Origin: Jaapia argillacea MUCL 33604
Lineage: Eukaryota; Basidiomycota; Agaricomycetes; Jaapiales; Jaapiaceae
Direction: 5' to 3'
Assembly (NCBI GenBank): GCA_000697665.1
Contig: KL197738.1
Coordinates: forward strand, 171,145 to 235,144
Length of the DNA: 64,000 bases
Position numbers and translations under genes: made by a program
The notes under the pieces: model-generated
Told to the model about the DNA's origin: nothing
Database searches by the model: none
The model's input: only the letters and a program-made list of their open reading frames with translations
Shown: one piece after another, positions 10,563-22,800 of the stretch
How positions within the stretch are numbered: position 1 is the first letter of the stretch
Layout of the letters: each line of letters opens with the position of its first letter

Positions 10563-13038
10563 GGGGAAGAGGGAGAGTTACGACCTTGCCCTATTTGGCC
10601 GCGTCCATGTTGAAGTTGCAGTGATCCTTGCTCTGTTCACCCTCGTTTCACTGCTTCAATTCATACCACCAACTCGTACTCCACCAACACTACCGTCGAT
10701 ACCTGCAAGGAAAATATGTACTGGCCTACCCTCTCGCTCGCCTGGATAGGCTTGAGTGTCTAACTTCTTAGCGTCCTTGTGTTAGGCGGAACGTACGGGT
10801 TATTTGGGTGGCATGAACAGCAGTAGGACGGCCGCTTGAGTGTGAGTACCGAGCTAGCTGGGTAGAAGAAGACCTAAGTTCTAATATACTTTCTTAGGTG
10901 ATATCCTTCATCTAACGAGGGATCGGGCTGGAAATGGTGCGAAAGTCTCGCTCGATGGGTGGGCCACAGGTAAGTCCATCTCATTTCGTCTATCCACTCC
11001 AATCCCCACCCTTGTCAACTCAACAGATAGATTTGCCCTCGCTTTGGGACTCCCTCCTCTCCTTACGCCTCTGCACCCTTCCCCGTATCTGCACCTGTCT
11101 CATCTCGCTTCCCTCCGTCGAACGCAGGCTCCGTGGAGCTATGCACGACTCACATCTCCGACGCGTCTTTGGGAAGGCGTTCATGGAGGCGCCAATTTGT
11201 TTGACGAAGCGGACGATTGGCTCGCATGTGCTGAGACCCCGAGAGAACCTTCTGCTCTTGTGACCCAAGTCGAGTCCGGTCGAACTATTTGTATGGTTCG
11301 ACAACGTGTCGACACTTCCCCAGACTATCATGGCAATCATCGAATTATGGCTTCGTACAGGGACGACTATGGACCCTATGGATGATACAACTATCTGTCC
11401 GAACGCATCGGCGAATCCCATCTATCAACTCGATTGCGACCTCCTCTGACCTTCGGAACTCAATCCCACATCGAACGTGCCACGATCCCGACATCCTGAT
11501 TACCACAAGTTGGAAACTCCCGAAGGCGTATTAAGAATGGATGGGTGTTGGAGAGGTCGATAGCTATGGAAGGCGTTAGACTTGCGTTTGAGTCGAATTG
11601 GCTGTTTGCCGATCCGGAGGTGAGGTTGTGGATTTGATGAGGACACGGAAGGTGGTGCAGTTGGATGGAGCTGGGTTCACCATCGGGAAGTGATGAGATA
11701 CCTCCGTTGTACTACGATACCTGTACGAAATCCCTGTAGAACCCGCTAAGAATATCATCGAATTATACAGTCAAGTCGTTCGAACGCTCTGCGTGGAATG
11801 GAAGCGGAACTGGACATACATAAGCTCGCAACCTCGACCTCCGGTCCAACCAGCAACATAGATGTTGGTGATGTTGACACCACTTCTTGTACGATAAGGT
11901 GAGGAACGCACAGATACAACTCTACTTGCTTGGACCACAGTTATTATACATGCCGGGATACTCCACGCCACACAATGCCATACCTCCACGATTCAGTCAC
12001 GAATGCTCATCAACTGGGAGCGCTTCACTTCCAATCGTGTCGCCATTCCCACATCCCAAACCCTCCCTCCTCTGGTTCATCCCCGATCCAGATGAACACC
12101 CCATCATCTGGGTTTCCTCCACAAGTTCTCCCGGGGCAGGTCGACGGGTACACCGACTGAGAAGTCAGACGACTCCGCTGAAAGTTTCCCTTGATTCGCG
12201 AAGCCCTTCAGCGAGGAAGAGTTCAATTGGGATGTGGAGTTCGGGGATGATCGAGTTCGGAATTCGGTGTTGTGGACACACTGTGACTGAGGGTATAAGG
12301 TGTCGATGTTGTTGGGAATGGGGTTGACCCTGAACAGGTGGATCTGTCGTGCTGCAGTTCAGCGATCTCCGAGACCAATGGTTCCTGCTGGGGCGGACCG
12401 TTCTCGTTCAACAGCGGAGGATTCCTGTAAACTAGTATGAACGACTCGACATAGTCGAAGACATATAGAACACGTCGAAACTCACCATTTAACACGCCAT
12501 CCTTTCTCCCCCGAACATGCTCACCATCTCCTTCACAAAGTTCTCTTCCGCTTCTCCCTCAAAGTTCATTGATGCCACTTCCCACACTCGTTGCGCTTCG
12601 CACACCGACGAGGTATTGACAACTCAATGGATAACAGCTTGAGTGCTCGTGGCCAATGCGGCTGTTGGATGAACCCTGCGTCGCGAGGAAGAAACGAGTG
12701 TGGAGTCGTCGTGCTGGATGTACGAATCAATGGTCATGTGGCGGCCATCGGACGTTCGAAGGTGGTGAAGGTATGGGCTCGGGAAGAGGGCCTGTGACCG
12801 GTGCCGAGGGCAGGAGCGAAAGGTCATGCAGCGAATGCGACGAGTGTACGGTTACTCGAATGCGTCGTTGTGCCAGAAGGTGCGGCTTCCGAATTGGATT
12901 GCATGCCTTGAGCGTGTATGCCACGATCGATTCGGTAGCATACTGAGAGGGAAAGTGTTGAAGTCTTGGATTAGGGTTAGGACTCATTTGAGTACTACCG
13001 TGGTGACGATGCCACGGATCGGATAAATGAGTCAGCCG
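10563..13038. other. Unresolved region, possible unrecognised genes
   Basis: About 2.5 kb after the palmitoyltransferase start. The first 370 bases would hold its promoter. From about 10930 to 12330 the plus strand has overlapping open frames and plausible splice sites. An example is an ATG at 10934, a donor at 10970 and an acceptor before 11029, giving a predicted start MVRKSRSMGGPQ. No frame wins clearly, no domain is recognisable, and the minus strand has an equally long open frame at 11020-11421. From 12490 to 13038 open frames on both strands are short. I see no transposon signature. A real but unfamiliar intron-rich gene is likely, but its structure cannot be called from sequence alone. 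Confidence 0.3.
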
Positions 13039-13470
13039 TCATTGTAAGAAATCGGGTACAGGGAGGTTCAGACGTACAATTGGCTCTTTGAATTCTTCCC
13101 AAAGATTTCTCTCCCTCTGCCGTCTTGACGAAATGGGTACGCGAGGAGCAATCTCCCATCCATCTTCCTCCTTGCCAGAACAATTTTGGGGTAGGTCTAC
13201 TACTTGGTTGAGATAGTTGGAAGCGTCACGAACTTGTTCATCGTCCATTACGTGAGGCGGGCCAGGCCTAGATGGAGGGTTGTGCCCATCTCCGTCGTCG
13301 TCGTCGGAATCATCGTCGTCGGAATCATCATCATCGGAATCATGGAATCGATGAAAAAGGCCCGGAGGAGGTCTGTCCGATCTGCGTTTATGTGGACCAG
13401 AAGGGATGTGGTGGATTTGTATGGATTGGATGTATGGGAGACGGGTTAGGTGTTCGGCTCCTAATGTCAC
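13039..13470 (-). CDS. Hypothetical acidic-linker protein or exon
   Basis: An open frame of 143 codons that I do not recognise. It has a basic, His- and Pro-containing start, then a strongly acidic run built on repeated S-D-D-D-D units (residues about 45-61), and then a mixed region ending PIVRLNLPVPDFLQ. The acidic run comes from an imperfect repeat of CGTCGTCGGAATCAT-type units at about 13290-13345, so part of the frame could simply be open because the repeat has no stops. It may be one exon of a larger minus-strand gene, because 13471-14300 also lacks a clear plus-strand gene. No neighbour gives a clue to function. Confidence 0.35.
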   Translation of the reverse strand: MTLGAEHLTRLPYIQSIQIHHIPSGPHKRRSDRPPPGLFHRFHDSDDDDSDDDDSDDDDGDGHNPPSRPGPPHVMDDEQVRDASNYLNQVVDLPQNCSGKEEDGWEIAPRVPISSRRQRERNLWEEFKEPIVRLNLPVPDFLQ

Positions 13471-14546
13471 TGGGGTGTCCTATATCCATACCGAAAGAAA
13501 GCTATGTCAGCCCCGGGGTGGGATAAGAGAGTGAGGAATGAAAATGACAAAGGTGGTAATGATCGAAAACGACAACGAACGAAAATTACAATGGAAACTC
13601 GGTGTCACGAGAGGGCGATATATGCCTGAAAGAAAGAACCAAAAGACGAACTCACATCCTTAACCTCCCCAACACCCAAGCAATCTCCAACGCCCTCAAC
13701 GCAGGTCCAAACACCCACGCAACACAACGCAACAAATCATCATCCCAAGTCAATTCGCGAATCCGAAAGCTTGAGCGGGTGACTCGATGGGGTTTAGGTA
13801 GGACAAGTATCGAGGTTGGTGAACCCGGCCAATTGATTGAAAGCAGCGGAGTAAAGGTTGGCATCAGCCACCAATTCCGGTTCCCTAAACGCCAAATGAT
13901 CATGAACGCTATATTCCCTCATCTCCAGATTCCTCCTTGCCAAGCTTCGGCGTATGGCGGTTATGGCGTAGGTGTTCGGGGGTGTGATACGATCGTGATC
14001 GTGTAGGTGGGTATGGAGGTGAGAGATTCGACCACGGAGGGAAACGAGAGTGGGTCTGAGAAACGGGGGCGGGTGGGGGTTTCGTGTGCTAGAGCTGCGT
14101 TTGGGTGTTGGGCGTTTGGGAGGGTAATGTTAGGAGGGGAGGAGGTACGACTTGGGGAGAGGGAGAAGATTGGGATATTTGATCTGCTACATTTGCCTTC
14201 GCACCCTGGACTTGTGTTGGCTCCAACTTTGAAGAGTGAGGTGGGGTATGTCTGGGTTCATTCGTTGAGGATGGGATGATGGGCGCGAAGATTTTGAAGT
14301 GGGTGGAACGAATGATAGCTTACCAGAACCTGTCGCAGTCAGCTCCAGAGGCTACTCCCGAGACGACTAGACAGGGCATTGGCCCAGTCGGAGACATGGC
14401 GAGATGAACGGTGTGTTTTGGAACGCCTAATATATCGCCTCGTTACAGTTGGAATTCGAAATGGTTGAAAGACAAACTGGGGAAGCGCTCAGCGTAGACG
14501 AGAACTATGGTGGAGGCCAAGGACGTGAGCCGAGAGGCAGCCACGA
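13471..14546. other. Intergenic or unresolved sequence
   Basis: Short open frames on both strands, none with a recognisable domain or convincing splice pattern. The last 150 bases probably include the promoter of the P-loop gene. Confidence 0.3.
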
Positions 14547-14690
14547 ATGACTTGCGTGTTGACGGTGCAAAAGGAAGAGACGTTTCGCCGAGATGTCCCC
14601 ATCGCGACAATGCAGTGCACACTCGTGCAGGCGCTCGTCGTTATCGATCGTCCGGTCATCTCTCGCAACTCTCACCAGGATCATCATCTC

Positions 14691-15886
14691 ATGGACAACC
14701 GAACCCTTCGACTCAGGCAGAATTATAGCCAATTCCGCGTTCTGGTGATGGGCAAAGCAAACGCAGGAAAGACGACGATTCTACAAAAGGTCTGCAACAC
14801 GACGGATCAGCCAAAGATCTACAACTCTGATGGCGAGGAGGTAGGTGGCGGATTGGATTTCATTGCGAGGAGTGATCCCTGATCACACATCGTCTGCCTA
14901 CCAGATTGACCTCTCCGCCGTTGCACCAAGCAGGGAGGTATGTAGTAGACTATTCAATCACTCGATCTGAGCCAATACCAAGCGACAGCGGGGTGTACAC
15001 AACATCGAGAATGAGATGATATTTGAGGCCAATCGCCGATATATTTTTCATGATTCTCGTGGATTTGAATGTGGATCCACTGAGGAATTCAAGATTGTAC
15101 AAGATTTCATTAAACAGCGAGGGATGGAAACAGCCTCATGGAGACAGTTGCATGCTATTTGGTGGGTTATCAGTGTTCTGTCCAATGGGCCTGGCATTGA
15201 TCAATTACCTGGAAAGGTATTGTCTCCCAACTGACAATGCCAGTCGTCTCTTGACTGGAGCAGAGGCAAGATTTTTCCAGGAGTGTGATCCTGGAGCTGG
15301 TAGGTTTTCAGTTGCTGTTGGGTGGAGAATTATGAATGAAAGCTTTGCAGTTCCAGTGATTGCAATATACACAAAATTTGATGATTTTGTGCTTCAGACT
15401 CAGCAATTCTTTATGAATCAAGGAGAGGAAGAGGAAGATGCTTTTGAAAAGGCATCTTTATCTGCACCCAATCGTTTCACTGAAGAATATGCAAAAGTTT
15501 TCAATGAAACAAGGTTTCCACCTTCAATGGATGTTCAACTTCAAGGAAAGGATTGTTCATCTCTATATAGGATCTATCATTCACATGTGATATAGATATG
15601 GACAAGCCAGATACGAACTGCAACAAGTTGCTGGAGAAAACTGCAGATGCCCTTGGTGATGATGTATTGAGGCAGCTATTTGTGTGTATTCAGAACAATA
15701 ATTTAGATTTATGTGGAAAATGGGGAGTTAAAAGGTGAGAAGCTTTTAGTATTATTTGTCTCAACTGATAAGAGATACAGAGCTTGTGAGTTGGTATATA
15801 AAGAATATAGGGATCAAAAAGAGTTGCTTTTTGAGAAATGGGTTGGAGGAGTATTATCTTGGTATCCATGGATAGTTAGTACCTGA
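14691..15886 (+). CDS. P-loop GTPase-like protein
   Basis: A small G-domain protein of a kind common in mushroom genomes; its cellular role is unknown. Exons that keep frame throughout: 14691-14840, 14905-14937, 14989-15161, 15217-15299, 15351-15554, 15596-15734 and 15781-15886, for 295 residues. The G1 loop is GKANAGKTT, the G3 motif is the DSRG of FHDSRGFE, and the G4 motif is TKFD, so GTP binding is expected. After the G domain come NCNKLLEKTADALGDD and a C-terminal segment ending WYPWIVST. The frame is open upstream to 14547, so a longer start is possible; 14691 was chosen because homologous proteins begin shortly before the P-loop. By eye, base use shifts to clearly AT-rich from about 14990, unlike the genes to the left. 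The 15555 donor (GTTCAT) is weak. Confidence 0.65.
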
Positions 15887-15894
15887 TAAATTTT

Positions 15895-16080
15895 GGCCTC
15901 AGTCCTTCAGGCAACTGATGTTCTCTGCTCCCTGGGTTGCATCGACAGGATGTGAGTGCTTTGTCCACTTTGGCCCCAGTCTCTCAGCCAGCTCATGTTC
16001 TCTGCTCCCTGGGTTGCATCGACAGAGAGTGAGTGCTTTGTCCACTTTGGCCCCAGTGTCTTAACCAGCTCATGTTCTCC
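15895..16080 (+). repeat. 77-base tandem repeat
   Basis: Two full units and part of a third (starts at 15895, 15972 and 16049), each with CTCTGCTCCCTGGGTTGCAT, ATCGACAG and CTTTGTCCACTTTGGCC. It lies just after the P-loop gene. On the minus strand it leaves an open frame of 67 codons, which I regard as a by-product of the period not containing stops. Confidence 0.85.
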
Positions 16081-16237
16081 ATTGTACCAGTTTGTAAGTA
16101 GTAGTATCATTATCTGTTCACCTCTTTGTTAAATCTTTGTTCAATACTTTAATTATATGAGTAGAAAGTAAGCAGCTCAATAACTCTCCTTCTAGTATTC
16201 ATATCTATATTGACTTGACATGGTTTTACTTGTGTAG

Positions 16238-16646
16238 GCACGCTACTCCTCACTTCTGGACAATTTCTGTAACTGGCTCCAAGCTCAGGTATACTCTAAT
16301 ATTGCTACTTTTGTATTTTAATGTTATAATTTTCTAGACCATTGAACTTTCAACTCATCAACAAGCCATCTATGCCATTGCTAGTATGTCGCATTAACAT
16401 GTGTCATTGGCATATTTTACCTTCATCTAGCCAGTGCTATCATTGCAAAGCACTCCTTTCTTCACTGGGGCACAATAACTTGGGATGCAATATTTCAGCA
16501 AATGTGGCATGATGTCAAGGCATTGGAACTTTTGAATCAGCTTTTGCATGCCATCAAAAGTTTGGAGATGGACCTTGAGTCTTTTTGGGCTGATACAGAA
16601 GGGTGTCAGAGAGTCTTGCATTCTCTTATTGGTGATCATCAGCTTG
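16238..16646 (+). CDS. Exons of an unrecognised gene (partial)
   Basis: Three exons join in frame: 16238-16288, 16338-16391 (approximate end) and one from about 16433 to 16646. They give a helical, soluble-looking segment with LLDNFCNWLQAQ, HQQAIYAIA and FWADTEGCQRVLHSLIGDH. Introns have good GT-AG ends. The gene may begin upstream or be a further part of the P-loop gene's transcript. Its 3' part seems to have been separated by the large retroelement that begins at 17057, because similarly AT-rich sequence resumes at 40489. I do not recognise a domain. Confidence 0.4.
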
Positions 16647-17051
16647 GTATGTGTTCAACTTTACTCCTCCACTTTTCCATTTTTAAACTAGTTTGCAGTT
16701 CTGTAGAATTGATCAATTTCCTTTACTTCTGAAATCCCACCCTGTATAATGTACCTTGTGTCTCTACACTTCAGACAAGGCTAGATAAATGCATCTGCTG
16801 TATCACCACCATATGAAACTCCTGATTTAAGCTCTGAAGACATTGATAGCAAGTGGAGGTTAGAGCTTGGATGAGATCTGTATCTGAGAACAGAAGGGAT
16901 TGATAGGATCAGCTGGCTTCAAGACCACAATGAGACAAGCCATAAACCTCACCAGTGTTGTGCAAATAACTGTGAGCCAATACAGACAAAGTGTAAAGAT
17001 AACATACCAAGAAAAAACCCAAGTCTAGCAAGTGATAGTGGGATAAAGAGA
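16647..17051. other. AT-rich flank of the mobile block
   Basis: No clear gene. The sequence keeps the AT-rich character of 15-16.6 kb and may contain distal exons of the preceding gene. It ends in the target duplication of the outer LTR element. Confidence 0.35.
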
Positions 17052-17056
17052 CAACC
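17052..17056. repeat. Left target-site duplication CAACC
   Basis: The five bases before the LTR at 17057 read CAACC, and the five after the LTR ending at 40488 (40489-40493) read the same. This ties the two LTRs to one insertion of 23.4 kb. Confidence 0.85.
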
Positions 17057-18273
17057 TGTTATGAGTGCCTTAGTGTTAGCATAAGGTAGCGAATAAGGCT
17101 TGTAAGTCCTTTGGGTATTTCTTGCTAACTAGTACTCAGGCTATGATCTTGTGGCAATAGAGGATGACAAGAATGAGCAAACCGGTTGAAGGATACAACT
17201 AAAGCGCTGTATTGTTCAAGTGGACAAGCTACCGAATACATAGTAGCTAGGCGTCCTTATGTACTACAGGAACAATGAAGAGTCGAACAATGTACTATGG
17301 ACAATAGCGAGTGAGACAATGTACTTTAGACAATGGCAAACGAGTTAAGGTTCAGAGACAATGACAAAGTACAATGAAAGAAGAACAAAAGGATAACAAA
17401 CAATGATGAGGCTGTACGAGGCTATATGTGGTGAGTCATTGGATGTTAATGGTAGTACAGAGTTCGAGATAAGATAAGATAAAAGGAATCGTACTAAGGA
17501 TCATAGACAAGGGAAATGATACTGTTAAGATCGTTACTTCAACGAAGTATACAATGAAAGACTTGATACTTCTCTGATGGTACCTAGGCTACAGCCACAG
17601 AGTAGAACGACGAGAGGATGAGAGACTATCAGAGGTTTCCAGACAGATGATCAGACAGGGACCAAGTTGGAACAATGTGAATAAAGATAACGATCTATAT
17701 TGACAAAGTGAACAAGATGGGGAATACTAGCAAATACAGGGAAGTATATATACTAAGATGAAGCACAGTCCGTAGTCTGTAGTAGTGATGAGTAAGACAG
17801 TAGTAAGACAGTAGTAATCATGAGTCAAAGTGAGTCAGGAGGATAGGAGTCCGTAGTTAGGGGTCCATAGTCCATAGTCCACAGTTGATGGTCTGATAGA
17901 TGAGTCAGAGACATAGGGGTCCATAGTCCGTGGCCTGGGTCGTACTGGAAGGTGGAATGTTGGTTGGAGTGTCGATGGTTTGAGTGCGAATGAGGGATGA
18001 TGCACTAGAAGTTGGATGTGCAGGAACAAGGATGTATCGGAGGGATGTCGAAAGGATATGTACCCGTCCCTTGTGTTCAGGAGGAATACGATCGTGGTGC
18101 TTGATGATCCCATATATGGAAGGATCAGATATCCGCAAGGAGTGTCGAATAACAAGAAAAATGAAAAATAGGCGTAGCAAGGTGTGATTCTTAACAGATA
18201 CGAAGATGATGAAGTCTGATGAAAATACAAACAATACAAATGAAAATATACAAGTCCGAATGCATTCACAACA
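17057..18273 (-). repeat. 3' LTR of the Gypsy element (carries a nested solo LTR)
   Basis: Starts TGTTATGAG and ends CATTCACAACA on the plus strand. Without the nested element (674 bases plus one 5-base duplication) it is 538 bases, exactly the length of the partner LTR at 39951-40488. It lies downstream of a purine-rich tract on the minus strand, as a 3' LTR should. Confidence 0.92.
17523..18196. mobile_element. Solo LTR of a different retroelement family, nested in the 3' LTR
   Basis: A 674-base element starting TGTTAAGA and ending TCTTAACA, a perfect 8-base terminal inversion of the TG...CA type. It is flanked by the 5-base duplication GATAC (17518-17522 and 18197-18201). The partner LTR at 40 kb has the uninterrupted site. 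Length, ends and duplication size fit a solo LTR. It shares no obvious sequence with the host LTR. Confidence 0.85.
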
Positions 18274-18287
18274 CCACCCCCTCTCTA
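18274..18287 (-). other. Polypurine tract of the Gypsy element
   Basis: On the minus strand this reads AGAGAGGGGGTGG just before the 3' LTR start (TGTTGTGAATGC). It is the expected plus-strand priming site for reverse transcription. Confidence 0.75.
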
Positions 18288-19485
18288 AAGTCCGACATTG
18301 TCCCTAATGTCCTAATTAAGCCTTAGGGGCGACAGGGGCAGGTTCAGAAGGGTACCAGGAGGGGAGTTGAGGGCCCATGAGACCGTCTGACCCAGCCAAA
18401 CATTTTCCCTGTTCGATCCAGTAGGAGTGGGTCCACTCAGCTGTCTGGAGAGCGGTCGCTGACGACGATACTTGTTCCATAAGGAAGTCAAAGAGGTCGT
18501 TTTCGATGCAGATGCGGTCGGTGTACGGGATGGAAGGGGTCGACCAGTGTAGGGGTGGAAGCGGGGTGTGGCTGGTGGAGTTGTGATGAGTGGTGGTGGG
18601 TCGTGATCGTAGAAGGGGCTTACAATGGTTGGTTTTTTTACACCTATAGATGCTCGGAGATACAGACAATCCTCTGAATCCGCCATCACAATGGCCGACC
18701 CATAGGATGCGAGACCACAGGGAAGAAAGTCTACTCGAGCCCTTGCGGCCTGGGATGGCGGTTTGCAATCGCATTTGACAGTCATCCCCCCCAGCATTTG
18801 GGTCGGCGACGTCTTTTCTCCTTGTTGGTTTGAGGCCAGATGTCCTCCGAATCCACAATAGCCTCATTGTTCCATCCCTCGTTTCGAGTCTTATTCCACT
18901 CATCTACTTGTTCCTATGTCCATCCGGTTCTCCAAGCATCGGCAGGTGTGGGTTCGTTAGGCAGGGTTGGCAGAGCGGGCCATTCAGACAGAGGGGTTTC
19001 AGGTACAGATACTAGTGAAGGCAATGATGGGTGATTAGACATTTTGCTCTGAACTAATGCATATGTACCTGCTAGTGCGAATGGATGAGGGGTTGGTACT
19101 CGAGGATTGGGTGCGTCTGCTGGTGACACTGACAGGTGTCTGGAGAAGGGTCGGGGGTGTTGTTCCTCGAGGTCTAAGTCAGTAGTCAACGTGAAGGAGG
19201 AGTCCCCCAGGGTGGAGAGGAGAGGGGATATGGGCTGATAGTCAGACTTGTGGAGGGAGGATGTTGGAGAGTCAGGGTGGTAGGAGGCACTGGAGGCAAC
19301 GTCGGTGTCTGGATCGATGGGGAATTGAGCGGGTTCTACTGTCAGGAGTTTGGATAGGTGGAGGCGAGTGAGCGGGGGTAGGATGGCAGCGTCTGCTCGT
19401 AGATCACTGGCGGGATCGTAGCGGATGGTGACAACTGGGGTTAGGTAGTAAATTACCCCTTCGGAGGCGTCCCTGTAGTAGTACT
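18288..19485 (-). other. Gypsy-derived region between the KDZ insertion and the 3' LTR
   Basis: Open, Pro- and Ser-rich frames run on the minus strand, for example at 19189-18914 and 18903-18316. I do not recognise a domain. Being inside the LTR pair and outside the KDZ terminal repeats, it belongs to the retroelement, probably a post-integrase reading frame that some mushroom chromoviruses carry. Condition: broken. Confidence 0.45.
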
Positions 19486-19620
19486 ATAATGAGTTGGGTA
19501 AGTCTCCAGCCAACACATTACAATGGGGCGGAAAGGAAACCTCAGCTAAACTACTGTGGTACATTACAATGGGCTGGTGAAACACATAATAATGTGCAAC
19601 CAGCTCCCGAACACCGCTTG
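19486..19620 (+). repeat. Left terminal inverted repeat of the KDZ transposon
   Basis: Carries ATTACAATG at 19517, then 37 bases, a second ATTACAATG, then 14 bases and ATAATAATG. Read on the opposite strand, the right end shows ATTACAATG, 37 bases, ATTATAATG, 14 bases and ATAATAATG. The identical spacing shows these are true terminal repeats. Confidence 0.75.
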
Positions 19621-19812
19621 CTGGGCTGCAAAAAAACACAGAAAAAGAAAAAGAAAAACATACAGAACTGTTGAAACATACCAAAAAAACATCCAAAAAA
19701 CATCCAGAAAGTACACAAATCAGGGTGCGGAGAGGAAGGGGGTGATAAGAACAGAAAAAAGCGACATAGCAATAACAACACCATGGGGGTGTGGGGGAGA
19801 GGGGAGGACTGT

Positions 19813-22800
19813 TCAATCACCAATCTCGGCATCCAATTCACTGCTCTGCCACAATCCATTGTCGTTGTCAAAGTCATCGCTCAGACTTGGGATGCCGTTG
19901 AGTAGGGCCTTGTCTTCATCGTTATCATCCGCTTCACGATCCATCCCCGTGATGATGGTGGAGGCCTTGGCTTGGGTACGAGCGGCCCTCCATGATTTCT
20001 CCCAAACTGCAGCGCGGCGATGTTCATAAAAGGCTTGCTCCAAAGTGTATGCGATCAAACCCTCCTTTAAATCGGGTGACATCGAGGGAGGAGGAGGTAG
20101 AGGATGGTGAATATGAGGGCTGGTAGGAGTGTACTGAATGACGGCTTGATGATGGGCCAGATGGGCAGCCTCCTCGAGTTCTTGACGACGAGTGGCCTGA
20201 TTCTCCCACCAGACAGCCTTCCACTTGCAATACTCAATGGTGCGATGCATCTCTTCATCAAGCAGAGCCACCTCTTTGACCCATCTCTCTGCTCGAGCCT
20301 TTGCCTTTGCCCATTCAATTTGGAGGGCTAAAGAAAAGAAATACTCTATAAGATTGATAAAATTGATAGACAAACTGTAAAAACTGACCTTCGCACATGT
20401 GCGGACCATCACCGTCATCCTTGTCATACTTTCCCTCAAGCCAAATCCAAGAGAGCTCTTGGTGACCTTCTCCAGGCTTAACAGTATCACCTCCCACCTG
20501 AACACCAGTCTTCTTCACCAGCCTCTCACCGTCCATCTGCTCAGTCTCCTTCAGGTCACTCTCATTCAGGCCTCGGACATCTTCCGGCTTCGGGACCTGC
20601 AATACTTTCTCCCATTGGCCTGGCCCTTGAAGAGCCATATAGGCTGCTCTTGAACGGCAATACCTGCTGACGCTTGAGGTGATCTTGGATTCAACCTGAC
20701 TGAGCATGCTGCATGCTCGGGTGTTGGCGATTTGGCCAGTGATATTCTTGATCTTGAACTTGGAAAGGTATGTTTGCATGCGAAGGTAGTTCCAAACATT
20801 ATGAAGAGCGTCCACCGCCTCGGCATGGCGAAGTCTTGCCTCCAGGGAGACCAGGCCGCTAGAACACCCTCTGGACCGCATGACTGTAGATAGGTCTGAA
20901 GGGAGGTAGAGCTTGGCATTTTCTGGGCCGGTGCTTTGGGTGGATCGAATACGAATGGCTTCAGCCTCTCGAATTGCTTCAACGCCTGGCATGTGGATAG
21001 CTTGAAGTTTGTAGAACCAGTCAACCTTTTGTTGAAGGCCGGTTTGTCGGTTCTGAAGCTCTGCAGCCTGCAGAGTAGTGGGGCCCAGGGTGGCCTTGAC
21101 ATCTTTGGACAGTGTTTCTCTGCAGAGATGTCAGAACGAATCAAAAGATACATAGAGCATTCAAACACTCACTGAGCCTTCTCAACATCCAAACCCAGAA
21201 TCAGAAAAGCCGTGGCACTGGACACCGCATTGACGGCTATCCCAACATTGCCTGCTTCCTCCTCCTGCATCACCATCTTCCGAACCTTGGAAAGGGTCAT
21301 AGCTAGAGACACTGAAGTGAGCCATGAGTGTACTCTCTAACGAATAGTGAATACGCACTATCTTCTGAAGTCTCATAAGGGCATGGCTTGCTATGATTGG
21401 CCTCCCATTCTACTAACATCTTCTCCCAGCCCTCCAGCTCCTTCAGACGATCACACTTTAGCTTGGCATGGAAGATCTTGAAGGCCGACATGTGCTTGAT
21501 AGCCTCAATGACAGCTTCAACAAGCAATTGAAGCAATGCTTTCTCTGGATAAGAGATTAGCTCAGGCTTGATTAGTTAGGAAGAGAACACTCACCCATGC
21601 CAATTGTCTTCAACCAGTTCATGAAGGCACAGAAATCATTGATGGTATCTTGACGAGTGCCAGGGCCCATCTCCTTTGTACTTGGCCCTGCTCCATTCAG
21701 CCATGCCCAAAGCCGCTCGGGACCTTCGCCGTTGGATTGACCAACACCATATCTGAAGTTAAACGAGAAAGGAGCCTGACACTTTTTTGCGTGCCCTGCG
21801 AGATGGAACTTGTTGACGAGGAAAGCGATACGGTCTTCAGGGGTCGAGAGGCGGAGGTGCTTGGGGAGACTCTTCATGCACTTGTAGAGGTTCTTCTTCC
21901 ACTCACACCCAATGTCGTACGAGTCGACGATCTTGATGGAAGGATTGATGCCTTGCAGGCTGGAGCAAAAAACAAAGTCGACATTGCAGAATCTGTCGCA
22001 CAAGGATCAGCAGATGTAAAAGAAGAAAAGAAACCCATGCATACCACTCTCCCTTCTGTAAATCTGCAAAGCCACTCTCCCTCCATTGATCGTGTCAGCA
22101 GCTGACTCCACACACCCTGGTAGATCGTAGACCCTTCGTTTGCTTGGTGTTGGCGTCCAGGAGGGTGGCGAATCCGGCACAACCCTTCACGTCCTCCTCG
22201 GAAGCATGGTTGAGAACATGCAAGGAGTACGGTGCATTGTCGACAAAATAGGCTTGGCCGTTGCTAAGAGTTGGGTCTCGCTCCTCGCTCGATCGCAGCC
22301 GGTTGCTCATGCAAAAGTTGCAGTCTTTATGGATGAACAATCGGTAAAGCCACCTGTCGCTGAGGTCAGCCTACAACTCGGGAGCCATAACACATACACG
22401 TACCTTGTGTCACCAGCCGCATTCTCCCAACCAGCTGGTAGATTCACTCCAGGAATAGGACACGCCTGACACCTGACAGCTAGGCCCCCAGCAGGGGTAT
22501 TGGCAAGACCATCAGGGTCATGACCACGCCCCGCTTGCTTCCCCATCAAAACATGTTGGAACTCCCATATCATAAGCATGAAGGAGGGCAGCCGGTCCTT
22601 AACTGACGTTAGCTGACGAAACACGTTTGGCAATTAACCTACTCACTGGCAGCTTCACCAGCCCCATGGTGTTGGTTCGAAGCTCAAGCGTACGATAGAA
22701 GTCATAGGCTGACAGCTTACCCTGCAGGTTGAGGGCTTGGAAGTGTCGAAGGGCGCGAAGGGTCGTGCATGTTTGAGGCTCCAACAGCGTCGCAGGCCAC

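Noticed and set aside
15895-16110. CRISPR-like array
   Set aside because: The 77-base units are contiguous direct repeats without unique spacers, in a eukaryotic genome.
17523-18196. The 674-base element read as a MITE
   Set aside because: Its TG...CA ends and 5-base duplication fit a solo LTR better; a DNA transposon would normally have longer inverted ends.
18316-18903. A separate host gene between the 3' LTR and the KDZ element
   Set aside because: It lies inside the LTR pair and outside the KDZ ends, so it belongs to the retroelement.
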